From: Microcaldota archaeon
GTDB lineage: Archaea; Micrarchaeota; Micrarchaeia; Anstonellales; Bilamarchaeaceae
DNA length: 38,197 nt
Assembly (NCBI GenBank): GCA_030648615.1
Contig: JAUSHJ010000062.1
Location: forward strand, 1-38,197
Direction: 5' to 3'
Shown here in pieces: positions 16,442 through 24,228 of this stretch. Position 1 is the first letter of the stretch. Every line of letters begins with the position of its first letter. The notes beneath the pieces are model-generated. The model saw nothing but the letters and a program-made list of their open reading frames with translations, did no database searches and was not told where the DNA came from. The position numbers and the translations under genes are program-made.

Positions 16442-17116
16442 ATGTTTATTTTCGAATTTAATCAATCTGTAAAATCTAAACCCAAAACCGCAATACCAGA
16501 AATCACAGCAGAAACGTGCGTGGTTGCTGCCATTAATATAAATAAACCACCGCTTCTATTTGGTTCTTCAGATCGAGACAATTTTACTGAGTATGCCTCC
16601 GGAAGGCTTGAAGAATACGCTAAAAGCAAAGGAAAACCAATAGCTCAATTTTCCAGCGTATATCTTACTCCTTCACCTATTACCTCTCGCGATAATATTA
16701 CACCTACAACCGAACTTGTTAAGGGGTATTATGAAGAATGGAAATCACAACAGGATCTGAAAAATTTACATTCAGACGAGCCTAAATTAGTCGTACCTGG
16801 GGAGAAGCTCTTATCTCCAAAAGATGCACTTGCATATTTCAATAGCACATATTCCGTTCAAAAACTTAGGGATAATTATCAGACAAAGGAGCCTACTATA
16901 CATCCAATGACTGAAAAAGAAGCTGAAAGACTCAGAGAAGATATTTTGATGTTTGGTCTCAATTATCTAATTCGTAGTGCAAATACAACCCCATTGGCAC
17001 CTTCTCAAATAGATTCTAAAGTTGCAGGGATTCTTGAAGTCCGTACTGTTCCAATAAGTGATGAAGCGCCTGCTCTGGTTGCCATTAAAAGAGGGAAAGA
17101 ATTAGTATCAAAATAA
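16442..17116 (+). CDS. Unrecognised protein, paralogue of the preceding gene
   Basis: 224 residues from the ATG at 16442, five bases after the previous stop. The in-frame start at 16424 lies inside the upstream gene and is less likely. It opens MFIFEFNQS and carries the collinear segments noted for its neighbour (ELVKGYYEEWKSQ, DALAYFNSTYSVQK, LAPSQIDSKVAGI). It is longer, with a Pro/Thr-rich middle. No known domain, membrane span or catalytic motif is visible. Cotranscription with the upstream gene is likely from the spacing. Confidence 0.65.
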   Translation: MFIFEFNQSVKSKPKTAIPEITAETCVVAAININKPPLLFGSSDRDNFTEYASGRLEEYAKSKGKPIAQFSSVYLTPSPITSRDNITPTTELVKGYYEEWKSQQDLKNLHSDEPKLVVPGEKLLSPKDALAYFNSTYSVQKLRDNYQTKEPTIHPMTEKEAERLREDILMFGLNYLIRSANTTPLAPSQIDSKVAGILEVRTVPISDEAPALVAIKRGKELVSK

Positions 17117-17215
17117 TTTAGTTTTCACATACGTCAATCGCCACATATCTATCGTCTATATTTATAAATCGAAATAATCTACTATTTCTTATAACTACTT
17201 ACAGGTGATGTTTCA

Positions 17216-18382
17216 ATGCGTAAAGTTTGTGTAATAGGCGTCGGAATGACTAAGTTTGGCGAGCACTGGGAGCATGGTTTCCGAGAAATGGTTGTCGAAG
17301 CAGGAGTTCGCGCATTGGATGATGCAAATCTGCATGGAGAAGAACTCGAAGCTGGTTTCATCGGAACCATGGCTTCTGGTAGATTAATTGGTCAAGAGCA
17401 CATAGGTGCACTGATCGCAGATTACATGGGACTCAATCCTATTCCTATAACTAGAGTAGAAGGTGCTTGTGCTTCAGGATCTTTAGCATTCAGACAAGGT
17501 TACACTGCAGTTGCCAGTGGTATGCATGACATTGTAGTAGTTGGTGGAGTAGAAAAGATGACTGATCTTGGTGTCAACGAAGTTAGTGATATTTTAGGTG
17601 GGGCAGGAGATCAGGAATGGGAATTATTTCTAGGTGCTACTTTTCCAGGATTATACGCATTAATGGCAAAAAGGCACATGCTTGATTACGGTACAACTGA
17701 AGAAATGATGGCGGCAGCAGCTGTAAAAAATCATAAGCATGGTGCCAAGAATAAATATGCGCAATACCAAAATGAAATTACTATTGAGCAAGTATTAAAA
17801 TCAAAAATGATAGCCGATCCATTGAAAATATTAGACTGTTCGCCGATCACAGACGGTGCAGCAGCAGTAATTCTAGCACCCATGGATATTGCAAAAAAGT
17901 ACACAGAAAAACCCATAGAAATTCTTGCAAGTGCACAGGCAAGTGATACTATTGCGTTGCATTCAAGAGAATCTCTTACTGGTTTAAGAGCAACTCAGGT
18001 TGCTGCGAAAAAAGCATTTGAAACGGCCAAACTACAGCCTAAAGATATCGATGTCGCAGAGGTTCATGATTGTTTTACTATTGCTGAATTGATGGCAATC
18101 GAGGATTTAGGCTTCTTCAAGAAAGGCGAAGGCGGGAAAGCAACGTTAGATGGCAGAACCGCTTTAGATGGTGAAGTCGCAGTAAATACTTCCGGCGGTT
18201 TAAAATCCTGTGGTCATCCTGTTGGTGCCACGGGTGTTAAGCAAATTGTTGAATTGGCGTGGCAGTTGCGCGGCGACAAAGAAACTGAAGGTCGGCAGAG
18301 GAAAGATGCTAAGATTGGTTTAGCACATAACGTCGGCGGTTCAGGTGCAACTGCGGTAGTTCATATACTAAAAGGAGCTTGA
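17216..18382 (+). CDS. Archaeal acetyl-CoA C-acetyltransferase (thiolase, SCP2-thiolase-like)
   Basis: 388 residues. Condenses two acetyl-CoA to acetoacetyl-CoA, the entry to the mevalonate route to archaeal lipids. The nucleophile is Cys85 in VEGACASGSLAF. EVHDCFTIAELMA and GGLKSCGHPVGATG give the active-site His and the second Cys-x-His; the C-terminal HNVGGSGATAVVH completes the fold. In many archaea this thiolase works in a complex with a DUF35 protein and HMG-CoA synthase. The DUF35 gene follows here at 19407 after two unrelated genes; HMG-CoA synthase is absent from the window. TATTTATAAAT near 17160 is the promoter and GGTGAT (17203-17210 region) the SD. Confidence 0.92.
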   Translation: MRKVCVIGVGMTKFGEHWEHGFREMVVEAGVRALDDANLHGEELEAGFIGTMASGRLIGQEHIGALIADYMGLNPIPITRVEGACASGSLAFRQGYTAVASGMHDIVVVGGVEKMTDLGVNEVSDILGGAGDQEWELFLGATFPGLYALMAKRHMLDYGTTEEMMAAAAVKNHKHGAKNKYAQYQNEITIEQVLKSKMIADPLKILDCSPITDGAAAVILAPMDIAKKYTEKPIEILASAQASDTIALHSRESLTGLRATQVAAKKAFETAKLQPKDIDVAEVHDCFTIAELMAIEDLGFFKKGEGGKATLDGRTALDGEVAVNTSGGLKSCGHPVGATGVKQIVELAWQLRGDKETEGRQRKDAKIGLAHNVGGSGATAVVHILKGA

Positions 18383-18386
18383 AAAT

Positions 18387-18896
18387 ATGGCACTCAAACA
18401 AGATACACGAAGACTTGCTGGACTCGCTACGCCTAATCTGGCAGCTGCATTGCGAACCGCTGTTGCTCTATCACTTGCTACCGAAGTTTTCTATGATGTA
18501 AAAAATATCGGATTGGTTCCAGGTACTAAGACAAAACGTGCAGACGGGAATGTATTTACAATAACTAAAGGTGAAGAACCAAAACTTTCCATCGTCGTGT
18601 TTATTAACATACGGACCAGAGACACTATCGATGAACATGGTCTTCAAGATAATCTGAGGTTGCTGGCTGGAAATTCAATTTCTATTCATATGGAAGGTTT
18701 AACTCAAAAAGTTTATAGGATATCTCTCATAGAATTTTATGATCCGAAAGATCCTTCAACTGCTGATAAAATTGAACTGGCTATAGATACAATTAATCGT
18801 GTTGCTGCTAGGGTATTTGATTCAAAAGAAAGAGGAAACTTTACTGATGCGGGTGAAGTTGCACCAAGGATAGAATTAGTGTCTCATATTGATTAG
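18387..18896 (+). CDS. Unrecognised protein inserted between thiolase and DUF35 genes
   Basis: 169 residues, beginning 4 bp after the thiolase stop with a GGAG-type SD inside the thiolase end. The protein is soluble with alternating strands and helices (KLSIVVFINIRTRD, VYRISLIEFYDP, DKIELAIDTINRVAARVFD). No known motif is visible. The tight spacing puts it in the thiolase operon, but no role in the pathway can be inferred from its sequence. Confidence 0.65.
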   Translation: MALKQDTRRLAGLATPNLAAALRTAVALSLATEVFYDVKNIGLVPGTKTKRADGNVFTITKGEEPKLSIVVFINIRTRDTIDEHGLQDNLRLLAGNSISIHMEGLTQKVYRISLIEFYDPKDPSTADKIELAIDTINRVAARVFDSKERGNFTDAGEVAPRIELVSHID

Positions 18897-18915
18897 TAAA
18901 ACGTGGTGAAAATTT

Positions 18916-19389
18916 ATGAGATTAAAATTCCAAAGATCAACAAAAAATATTTTAGCTACTACAGCTATTGTAGGTGCATTTGTAGCAGGAACTGCACTTT
19001 CATATTGGGGTAGTAAAAATGCTACAAATCGTGCTAAAACTTCATTCGTGGAAAAACATACATTTGCAAGACAGACACTATTAGATTTTGCACCAGCAAT
19101 GAGTCGATGCAATCGAGAATCACAATCTCTTGGTCAAGCTCAGCCAGAAGCTATGGTTGCATGTACGAATAGAGCTATAGCTAAAGTTGATCTAGCATTC
19201 AAGGAATCTACTCTGGCAGAACAAAAGCTTCAAAATTCAGGTCACTGGGGTTTTGGAATTGGTTTTTCGTTTGCATTTGCAGCAGCAATTCTATTATATT
19301 CTTCAGCTATAGTAGAACATCTAGGAAAAATTAAAGCTTTATTTAGAGTGGATATAATTTCAAAAAGTATAGAAATAGGATTCAAATAA
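18916..19389 (+). CDS. Small two-span membrane protein, unknown
   Basis: 157 residues; GGTGA lies 7 nt before the ATG. Hydrophobic spans lie near 12-30 (ILATTAIVGAFVAGTALSYW) and 112-135 (WGFGIGFSFAFAAAILLYSS). They flank a segment of about 80 residues with two Cys (SRCNRES and VACTNRA), which would sit on one side of the membrane and could form a disulfide. A basic tail follows. No family recognised. Part of the thiolase-DUF35 operon by spacing. Confidence 0.65.
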   Translation: MRLKFQRSTKNILATTAIVGAFVAGTALSYWGSKNATNRAKTSFVEKHTFARQTLLDFAPAMSRCNRESQSLGQAQPEAMVACTNRAIAKVDLAFKESTLAEQKLQNSGHWGFGIGFSFAFAAAILLYSSAIVEHLGKIKALFRVDIISKSIEIGFK

Positions 19390-19406
19390 TGATTAGGTGA
19401 AAATCT

Positions 19407-19808
19407 ATGAAAAGCTCAATCGCATTAAACTGGAGAAGAATACCTGAACGTTACAGAATACTGGGTACTAAATGTGTTACTTGTAAAACCAATTATTTTC
19501 CAAAGCGAAATGTTTGTCCGAAATGCAGACGAAAGGGAAAAATGGAAGAAATGCAGTATGCAGGGAAAGGAACGATTTATTCATTTACAGAGATATCAGC
19601 ACCACCAGAAGGTTTCGAAGAGCAGGCACCCTATGTTCTCGCTCTTATAGATCTGAAAGAAGGTCCAAGGCTGACTGCACAGATAGTGGATATAAGAGGA
19701 AAAGATGTTAAAATTGGAGATAAGGTAGAATCTGTTTTCAGGGTAATACAAAGAGATGATCCTGACGGGTTGATACATTATGGGTTTAAGTTTAGGCTGG
19801 TTAAGTAA
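19407..19808 (+). CDS. DUF35 zinc-ribbon/OB-fold protein, thiolase partner
   Basis: 133 residues. Four Cys in KCVTCKTNYFPKRNVCPKC (Cys23, 26, 37, 40) form the rubredoxin-like zinc ribbon. An OB fold follows (GKGTIYSFTEI, PYVLALIDLKEGPRLTAQIV, GDKVESVFRVIQ). In archaea such proteins bridge acetoacetyl-CoA thiolase and HMG-CoA synthase and help pass the intermediate between them. GGTGA lies 7 nt upstream of the ATG. Its partner thiolase is 1 kb upstream in the same operon. Confidence 0.9.
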   Translation: MKSSIALNWRRIPERYRILGTKCVTCKTNYFPKRNVCPKCRRKGKMEEMQYAGKGTIYSFTEISAPPEGFEEQAPYVLALIDLKEGPRLTAQIVDIRGKDVKIGDKVESVFRVIQRDDPDGLIHYGFKFRLVK

Positions 19809-20325
19809 GGTTCTAGATACTTCAAAACCAGGAGATAATGTTTTGGGTGCTAAAAGTAAGGGTGTAAATCTAGGTAAATCTACAAAACTTAGTACAGCCG
19901 ATTATGAAGTTTGCGTTCCTTTGGATTGGAAAGTGTTTAAATCTAATGAAGAAACCGGAGTTATCATACTAAGATCTTCAGATAATACGTATAATATGGT
20001 TATATCTCCAACGTATTATGATTCTACATTGGAACAAGTTAAAATAGAAGAATTATTCAAAAGATCCCTCGAGGTTCGTATTAATGCAGAACGTACTTCT
20101 ACTAAAAATGATTTAGTGCTTTCAGATCAAAATGTTATTGTTAATAAAGAACGTATCTATGTCAAATATTCAGGTTATGAAAAAGTTTTATTGCGTATTT
20201 TTACTACTTTTGTAATTGCTGAAAAGGGAAAACTCATCTTTTTCTATATCGAATCTATTGGTACAAATCAAGAAATTTTCTTTAACGTTTGCGATCTTAT
20301 AGTTAGTTCTATTAATGTAAAATAG
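19780..20325 (+). CDS. Unrecognised protein overlapping the DUF35 gene
   Basis: 181 residues from the ATG at 19780, which would overlap the DUF35 gene by 29 bp. A TTG at 19843 with GGAGAT at 19831-19836 is a credible alternative start and would give about 160 residues. The region VPLDWKVFKSNEETGVIIL followed by FTTFVIAEKGKLIFFYIES looks like the PsbP/DcrB-type fold of small ligand- or partner-binding proteins. I rate that as a fold impression only. No signal peptide is visible. Last gene of the thiolase operon by spacing. Confidence 0.6.
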   Translation: MGLSLGWLSKVLDTSKPGDNVLGAKSKGVNLGKSTKLSTADYEVCVPLDWKVFKSNEETGVIILRSSDNTYNMVISPTYYDSTLEQVKIEELFKRSLEVRINAERTSTKNDLVLSDQNVIVNKERIYVKYSGYEKVLLRIFTTFVIAEKGKLIFFYIESIGTNQEIFFNVCDLIVSSINVK

Positions 20326-20349
20326 GAATTTAATTAGTGATATTAACAT

Positions 20350-20529
20350 ATGTCCTATTATATTTTTTCTTACACCGGTCAAATGACCTTCAATCTATGC
20401 GGGTTGGTAAACCGTAACATTTGTGATTTAATGCGGTTTCTTTATAAATATTCCAGGGTAGACATTCCGAAAAACATCAAATTTATTCCGCTTGAACGTA
20501 CTGTAGAAATTACAAAGACAGTTGAATGA
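20350..20529 (+). CDS. Possible small protein of 59 residues
   Basis: The ATG at 20350 follows GTGAT (20337-20341) at a usable distance. The product begins MSYYIFSYTG and ends FIPLERTVEITKTVE, basic and hydrophobic in turn, with no recognised family. It lies alone between the thiolase operon and the 20580 gene, with a GGTCAAAT(G/A)ACC site inside its start region and another just after its stop. It may be a gene or simply a long leader region. Confidence 0.35.
   Translation: MSYYIFSYTGQMTFNLCGLVNRNICDLMRFLYKYSRVDIPKNIKFIPLERTVEITKTVE
20377..20388. promoter_or_regulatory. Palindromic GGTCAAATGACC site, copy 1
   Basis: The halves GGTCA and TGACC are exact complements around a two-base centre, a common dimeric operator shape. 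The copy lies early in the 59-residue ORF. A second near-identical copy is at 20537. Confidence 0.4.
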
Positions 20530-20536
20530 ACCGACT

Positions 20537-20559
20537 GGTCAAATAACCTTAAAAAGATA
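20537..20559 (+). promoter_or_regulatory. GGTCAAATAACC site abutting the TATA box of the 20580 gene
   Basis: GGTCAAATAACC (20537-20548) runs directly into the TATA-like TTAAAAAGATA (20549-20559), which is about 26 bp from the ATG at 20580. A protein bound here would cover the BRE position and could block or recruit TFB. Confidence 0.45.
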
Positions 20560-20579
20560 CCTATACATTTTTTATAACC

Positions 20580-21326
20580 ATGTCCATGTCTCAACTTAAG
20601 ACTTACGCTCGTTTAGAAAAAACAAGACCAAGAGAAAAACATTTTCTTCATCAGATCGGAGAGTTAGTTGTATTGCTGGAAGATCCAGTCAGAACTGCAT
20701 TAGGTTTAGAGAAACGGACAGGAGTAAATTTACCGTTCAATCAATTTCTAAAATTCTCTGGTCGTTCTGGTAGTGGAGAGACTCTACAAATTTATGTTGA
20801 CGTAGTTGATAAAAATGCTTCAGGTGGGGGAACATTAACTAAAAAAAGATTTCTCACATGTGCAGATCAGCCTTGGTCAGAAGGTCACGTATTTCGTTTA
20901 CCCGTAGAGGGATTTTGGTCAGAGATGAGTGCAATTATTACCGATACAACTTCAATTACCCAGGCGGTAGTGTACAAATTCACTACCTATCAAGGGTTGT
21001 TAAGGTCATTAGGCTTTTTCCCCAACTATGATGGTCAGGTAGCGTCTTCTATAATCCAAAGTGGAACCATCTTATCTGGTGGGGTAGGTGCAACTATTAA
21101 ATTTAATCAAGATCCTGCTATTTTTAATGTCGATACTGTCCGTGATTTAGTTTGTGATGTAATCGCACTTTTACAATTAGGGTATGTTCTGCATACGGAT
21201 ACTAATCCGAAGGTAGGTGTGTTAGCTTTACGTCTCCAGGAGGCTTTAGCATCTAGCAAGAGCGGACAAGATAGAAGAGAGGAAATAATAAGGTTTCTTG
21301 ATTCCGGGGTTCGGGAACTACAGTGA
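20580..21326 (+). CDS. Unrecognised protein, 248 residues
   Basis: Start set by the TATA box 26 bp upstream (leaderless; no SD). The protein is soluble and mixed alpha/beta, with a Gly/Ser-rich stretch in the middle and a helical C-terminal third (VRDLVCDVIALLQLGYVLH, then VGVLALRLQEALASSK). No known motif, membrane span or signal. It stands alone, convergent with the accessory operon to its right, and the putative operator at its promoter suggests specific regulation. Confidence 0.65.
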   Translation: MSMSQLKTYARLEKTRPREKHFLHQIGELVVLLEDPVRTALGLEKRTGVNLPFNQFLKFSGRSGSGETLQIYVDVVDKNASGGGTLTKKRFLTCADQPWSEGHVFRLPVEGFWSEMSAIITDTTSITQAVVYKFTTYQGLLRSLGFFPNYDGQVASSIIQSGTILSGGVGATIKFNQDPAIFNVDTVRDLVCDVIALLQLGYVLHTDTNPKVGVLALRLQEALASSKSGQDRREEIIRFLDSGVRELQ

Positions 21327-21367
21327 GATGTTGTAAATTCATTAGTTTAAATCTAATTAGCCAATAT

Positions 21368-21751
21368 TTATCTCATCATTTCAGGAAAGTCAGATATAAA
21401 CCTTTTCGTTCTTTGGTCTTTAGTTGCAGTTTCGTTTACTGCATCTCTGAACATGTCTTTTTCGTGAGGTGTTGCAAGTTCCCATTCATTGGAACGTAGT
21501 ACTCTTAAAACTCCCGCACTTTTTTCCCACAGCATAACTTTTCCATCAGAGAAATCAACTCTTATGGCGGGGTCATCCATACCTTCGTGCATCGGTGAGA
21601 CACTTTTAACTGTTATTTGTCTAGGTTCTGCATATGGAGCTACTCTTTCAAAAGCAGCCCCTAGACTTATATCTCTTCTCATGGAGCGAGTAGGTCTTTC
21701 GGACTTAGCTATTTCATGTGGACTAAGCTCACGTAATATTCTTCCAGTCAT
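21368..21751 (-). CDS. Unknown protein, last gene of the accessory operon
   Basis: 127 residues from the ATG at 21751; GTGAT overlaps the stop of the upstream gene. It is highly charged and Arg-rich. Its last 40 residues (MFRDAVNETATKDQRTKRFI) resemble the C-terminal pattern of its three operon neighbours (F-x-x-x-V-x-E, then a run of about 10, then F-I), but the conserved Trp of the others is not obvious. I count it as a distant member of the local family. Function unknown. Confidence 0.6.
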   Translation of the reverse strand: MTGRILRELSPHEIAKSERPTRSMRRDISLGAAFERVAPYAEPRQITVKSVSPMHEGMDDPAIRVDFSDGKVMLWEKSAGVLRVLRSNEWELATPHEKDMFRDAVNETATKDQRTKRFISDFPEMMR

Positions 21752-21756
21752 AATCA

Positions 21757-23112
21757 TCACAATACTATTCCCATCTCTTTTGCATGTGCTCGAATGAATT
21801 TTGCTTCTTCTGATTGCGGTGATTCCTTTGCTTTTGCGACTAGCTCTAATTTGAATCTAGCAGTAAATCCTCTTTGCATCAGTCCCGATATAGTATCAAG
21901 TGGAGCATTTACCTTAGTTCCACCAAGTTCTGGAATATCATTGTCTTTCATTACCATGAAACTACCTGTTGCCACGAACCAGGAAACTCTCCAACCCATA
22001 TAGCTTCTTGCTATTGCATGTGCATTTTCTGCAGTTGGTTCACCTGCAATTGTTAGTAGTTCCATCGGAGCTTCAAGATAACCAAAACTAACTGGATCCT
22101 TTTTAGACTTTTTAAACGGGGAAGGTAAAATTTTTATCAATTTGCTTAGGAAACTTAGCGGAGTAGGCTGTGTAGGTAGTTTATTCATCAATTCTAATTT
22201 AGGTGATGGTTCTCGGATAAGTGATAGGTTTCTAAAATCGGGTGAATCCGGGCTTCTAGGAGGATATCTAGTTCTGGCATGGGCATCCACGCGTGCAACT
22301 ATAGTTAATGCAAATAATATATCCCTTTCAAATTGAGGATCTAACGTTCCTGGATTCAATCCTTTAATTCTTCCAAGTCTTTGTCCTTCTCTTATTAAAA
22401 AATCTCCGTATTCAGATCTCCTTGATTCAGATCCTTCGGGTTTTGGTAGATTTTTTTCATGCAATAAATTAGACAGGTATGTAGGTCTATTTCCAAAAGA
22501 ATCAACACGTCTAGCTCCAGTAGAGTCAATAGGTCTATCTCGTTCGTCTAAATCTACATTGACATCTTCTTCTCTTACACCTATTCCTAACAGTCGAAGT
22601 TTTTCTCTTGATTCTTCTACCGATAGTGTTCTAAGTGGTGGGTTTCTAAACTCTTTTAATTTGATTGAAGGTTTAGAATCATATTTCCAACCAGATTTTC
22701 TTCTAATATCAACTGGTGCTGCTGGCTGTCTAGGATCAACAACTATTGCTGGTGGATACCCTCTTTCTCCCCGTCTATCTAAAGGTTTAGGATCACTTAC
22801 ATCAGATTCTCTTACGGGCATCGGAAGCTTATTCATCATTCCATATCCTCTTTCTAAAGGATTAAGCTTCCAATCAAATCCTTTTCCACCATCAACTGGT
22901 GTTGCTGGTTGCCTAGGATCAAGAGCCATTGCTGGTGAAAATTCTCTTCCACCATAAACTGATCTTGTTGGATTTAGCGTTCTAGGTCTTTCTAATGGTT
23001 CAGTGCCTCCCAATCCTTTCAAAAACATGATCTTTTTTACTCCTGCTGCAGGATCAGTAGTTACTGGTTTAACATCTTTTTGTCCTTTCGGATTTCCTGG
23101 TTTAAATGTCAT
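21757..23112 (-). CDS. Large unknown protein with Pro-rich repeats and the shared C-terminal domain
   Basis: 451 residues from the ATG at 23112, chosen because GGAGGT lies 7 nt upstream; the in-frame ATG at 23127 precedes that SD. The first 300 residues are Pro/Arg/Gly-rich and probably disordered. They contain two copies of a block of about 25 residues with core ALDPRQPATPVD (near 65-76) and VVDPRQPAAPVD (near 124-135), plus LxNKLP twice. The last 90 residues form the shared domain: GWRVSWFV, then FKLELVAKAKESPQSEEAKF and IRAHAKEMGIVL. No signal peptide or membrane span. It could be a scaffold or adhesion-like protein; nothing proves either. Confidence 0.65.
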   Translation of the reverse strand: MTFKPGNPKGQKDVKPVTTDPAAGVKKIMFLKGLGGTEPLERPRTLNPTRSVYGGREFSPAMALDPRQPATPVDGGKGFDWKLNPLERGYGMMNKLPMPVRESDVSDPKPLDRRGERGYPPAIVVDPRQPAAPVDIRRKSGWKYDSKPSIKLKEFRNPPLRTLSVEESREKLRLLGIGVREEDVNVDLDERDRPIDSTGARRVDSFGNRPTYLSNLLHEKNLPKPEGSESRRSEYGDFLIREGQRLGRIKGLNPGTLDPQFERDILFALTIVARVDAHARTRYPPRSPDSPDFRNLSLIREPSPKLELMNKLPTQPTPLSFLSKLIKILPSPFKKSKKDPVSFGYLEAPMELLTIAGEPTAENAHAIARSYMGWRVSWFVATGSFMVMKDNDIPELGGTKVNAPLDTISGLMQRGFTARFKLELVAKAKESPQSEEAKFIRAHAKEMGIVL

Positions 23113-23130
23113 AAATATAACCTCCATTAA

Positions 23131-23730
23131 TCATACTGTTATTCCAATTTCTTTTGCATTCTCAGTTACAAAACTCCTAAGAGCCTCGTTGGTTTTCATT
23201 GCTTCTTTAACGTCTTTTCTAAATCTGTTTAGTGTATCATCATTATGCCTATTCTTCGGTGTAACTACATATCCGACATGTACATTGGCTTTCATCCAGG
23301 TAACTTTATAATCCTCATAAATTTTGCTTACTGCAAATGGTTTTCCATCTTCCATTTTTAATTCTACGGATCCTTCAACATGTTTGGTGGGAATTGGTTC
23401 GTGAATTACCGAATGACCATCTCTATAATCTATGCTGCCATCGCCACCAGTTCCTGACAGGATTTCATTTGTTGATGCAGCAGTTCGAACTAAATCGCAT
23501 CCTCTACCAGCTTTTAGATTTCGTGATGCCTCGTCAACCTGTCTCAAAAGACTTTCTATTTCTGGGTCTTGCTGTCTTAAAGCGTGTATTCTACGTATTG
23601 CTGTACTGACTACGGCAGAAGGTTGCCTTACTGTAGATAACGCTCCAGCTAGGTGTGAAGTTCTTGATCTTAATTCAATCCCAGCAATCATTTGTGCTGT
23701 AGTTGCTCTAGGTATTCTAAATCCTGACAT
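23131..23730 (-). CDS. Unknown protein with the shared C-terminal domain
   Basis: 199 residues from the ATG at 23730 (MSGFRIPRA). GTGAT overlaps the stop of the upstream gene, so the GTG at 23739 is not the start. The N-terminal 110 residues are helical and Arg-rich (IELRSRTSHLAGALSTVRQ). The C-terminus carries YKVTWMKANVHV, then RFRKDVKEAMKTNEALRSFV and AKEIGITV, which is collinear with the neighbours on both sides. Function unknown. Confidence 0.65.
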   Translation of the reverse strand: MSGFRIPRATTAQMIAGIELRSRTSHLAGALSTVRQPSAVVSTAIRRIHALRQQDPEIESLLRQVDEASRNLKAGRGCDLVRTAASTNEILSGTGGDGSIDYRDGHSVIHEPIPTKHVEGSVELKMEDGKPFAVSKIYEDYKVTWMKANVHVGYVVTPKNRHNDDTLNRFRKDVKEAMKTNEALRSFVTENAKEIGITV

Positions 23731-23735
23731 AATAA

Positions 23736-24152
23736 TCACAATGTTATTTCCATTTTAACTGCGTGTTCTCTGATAAATGCTGATTTTTCTGATGTCGGAT
23801 TGGTTTTAACTTCCTCAACTAATTTTGCTTTGAAAGCGGATACATGAGCTGCTTGTTCTGATGGATTCGAAGGACGAAAGTCACCGTTAAAATTAAAATA
23901 TACGTGAAATCCATCTTCAATAGCCCATACAACCCTGTGCCCATCCTCGTTTTTTCCAATGCCAACCGGAGTTTCAGTTTTACCATTGCTATAAAAATCG
24001 AGTGGAGCTGGTTTGTAAGTAAATGAACGTGATTGTTCCATCCTAGGAAATTTTCTCTCTTCTACACTAGGCAATTCTCTCCTAAATCTAGTATCGGGAG
24101 TAATCATTACTAACTGTGTTATCTTTCCATGTTGTCCTTTTAATTCAGCCAT
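23736..24152 (-). CDS. Unknown protein with the shared C-terminal domain, first gene of the operon
   Basis: 138 residues from the ATG at 24152. GGTGAT (24157-24162, read leftward) is 4 nt upstream and TTTATAAAC (near 24185) supplies the promoter. The last 70 residues carry HRVVWAIEDGFHVYF, then FKAKLVEEVKTNPTSEKSAF and IREHAVKMEITL. That is the clearest short example of the shared domain, with a Tyr/His-Arg/Lys-Val-x-Trp opening and a Phe-Ile-Arg-x-His-Ala ending. No known family recognised. Confidence 0.65.
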   Translation of the reverse strand: MAELKGQHGKITQLVMITPDTRFRRELPSVEERKFPRMEQSRSFTYKPAPLDFYSNGKTETPVGIGKNEDGHRVVWAIEDGFHVYFNFNGDFRPSNPSEQAAHVSAFKAKLVEEVKTNPTSEKSAFIREHAVKMEITL

Positions 24153-24228
24153 TACTATCACCTAGATAAGTTACTCAATCAATGTTTATAAACCTTCATT
24201 TTCCATGATTTTACACACTAAGTTATTT

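Noticed and set aside
19514-19711. Second frame ORF inside the DUF35 gene
   Set aside because: Fully contained in a recognised gene with no start signal of its own.
22559-22957. Rightward ORF of 132 codons opposite the accessory operon
   Set aside because: It is the antisense shadow of the 451-residue gene, which has a clear SD and a shared domain.
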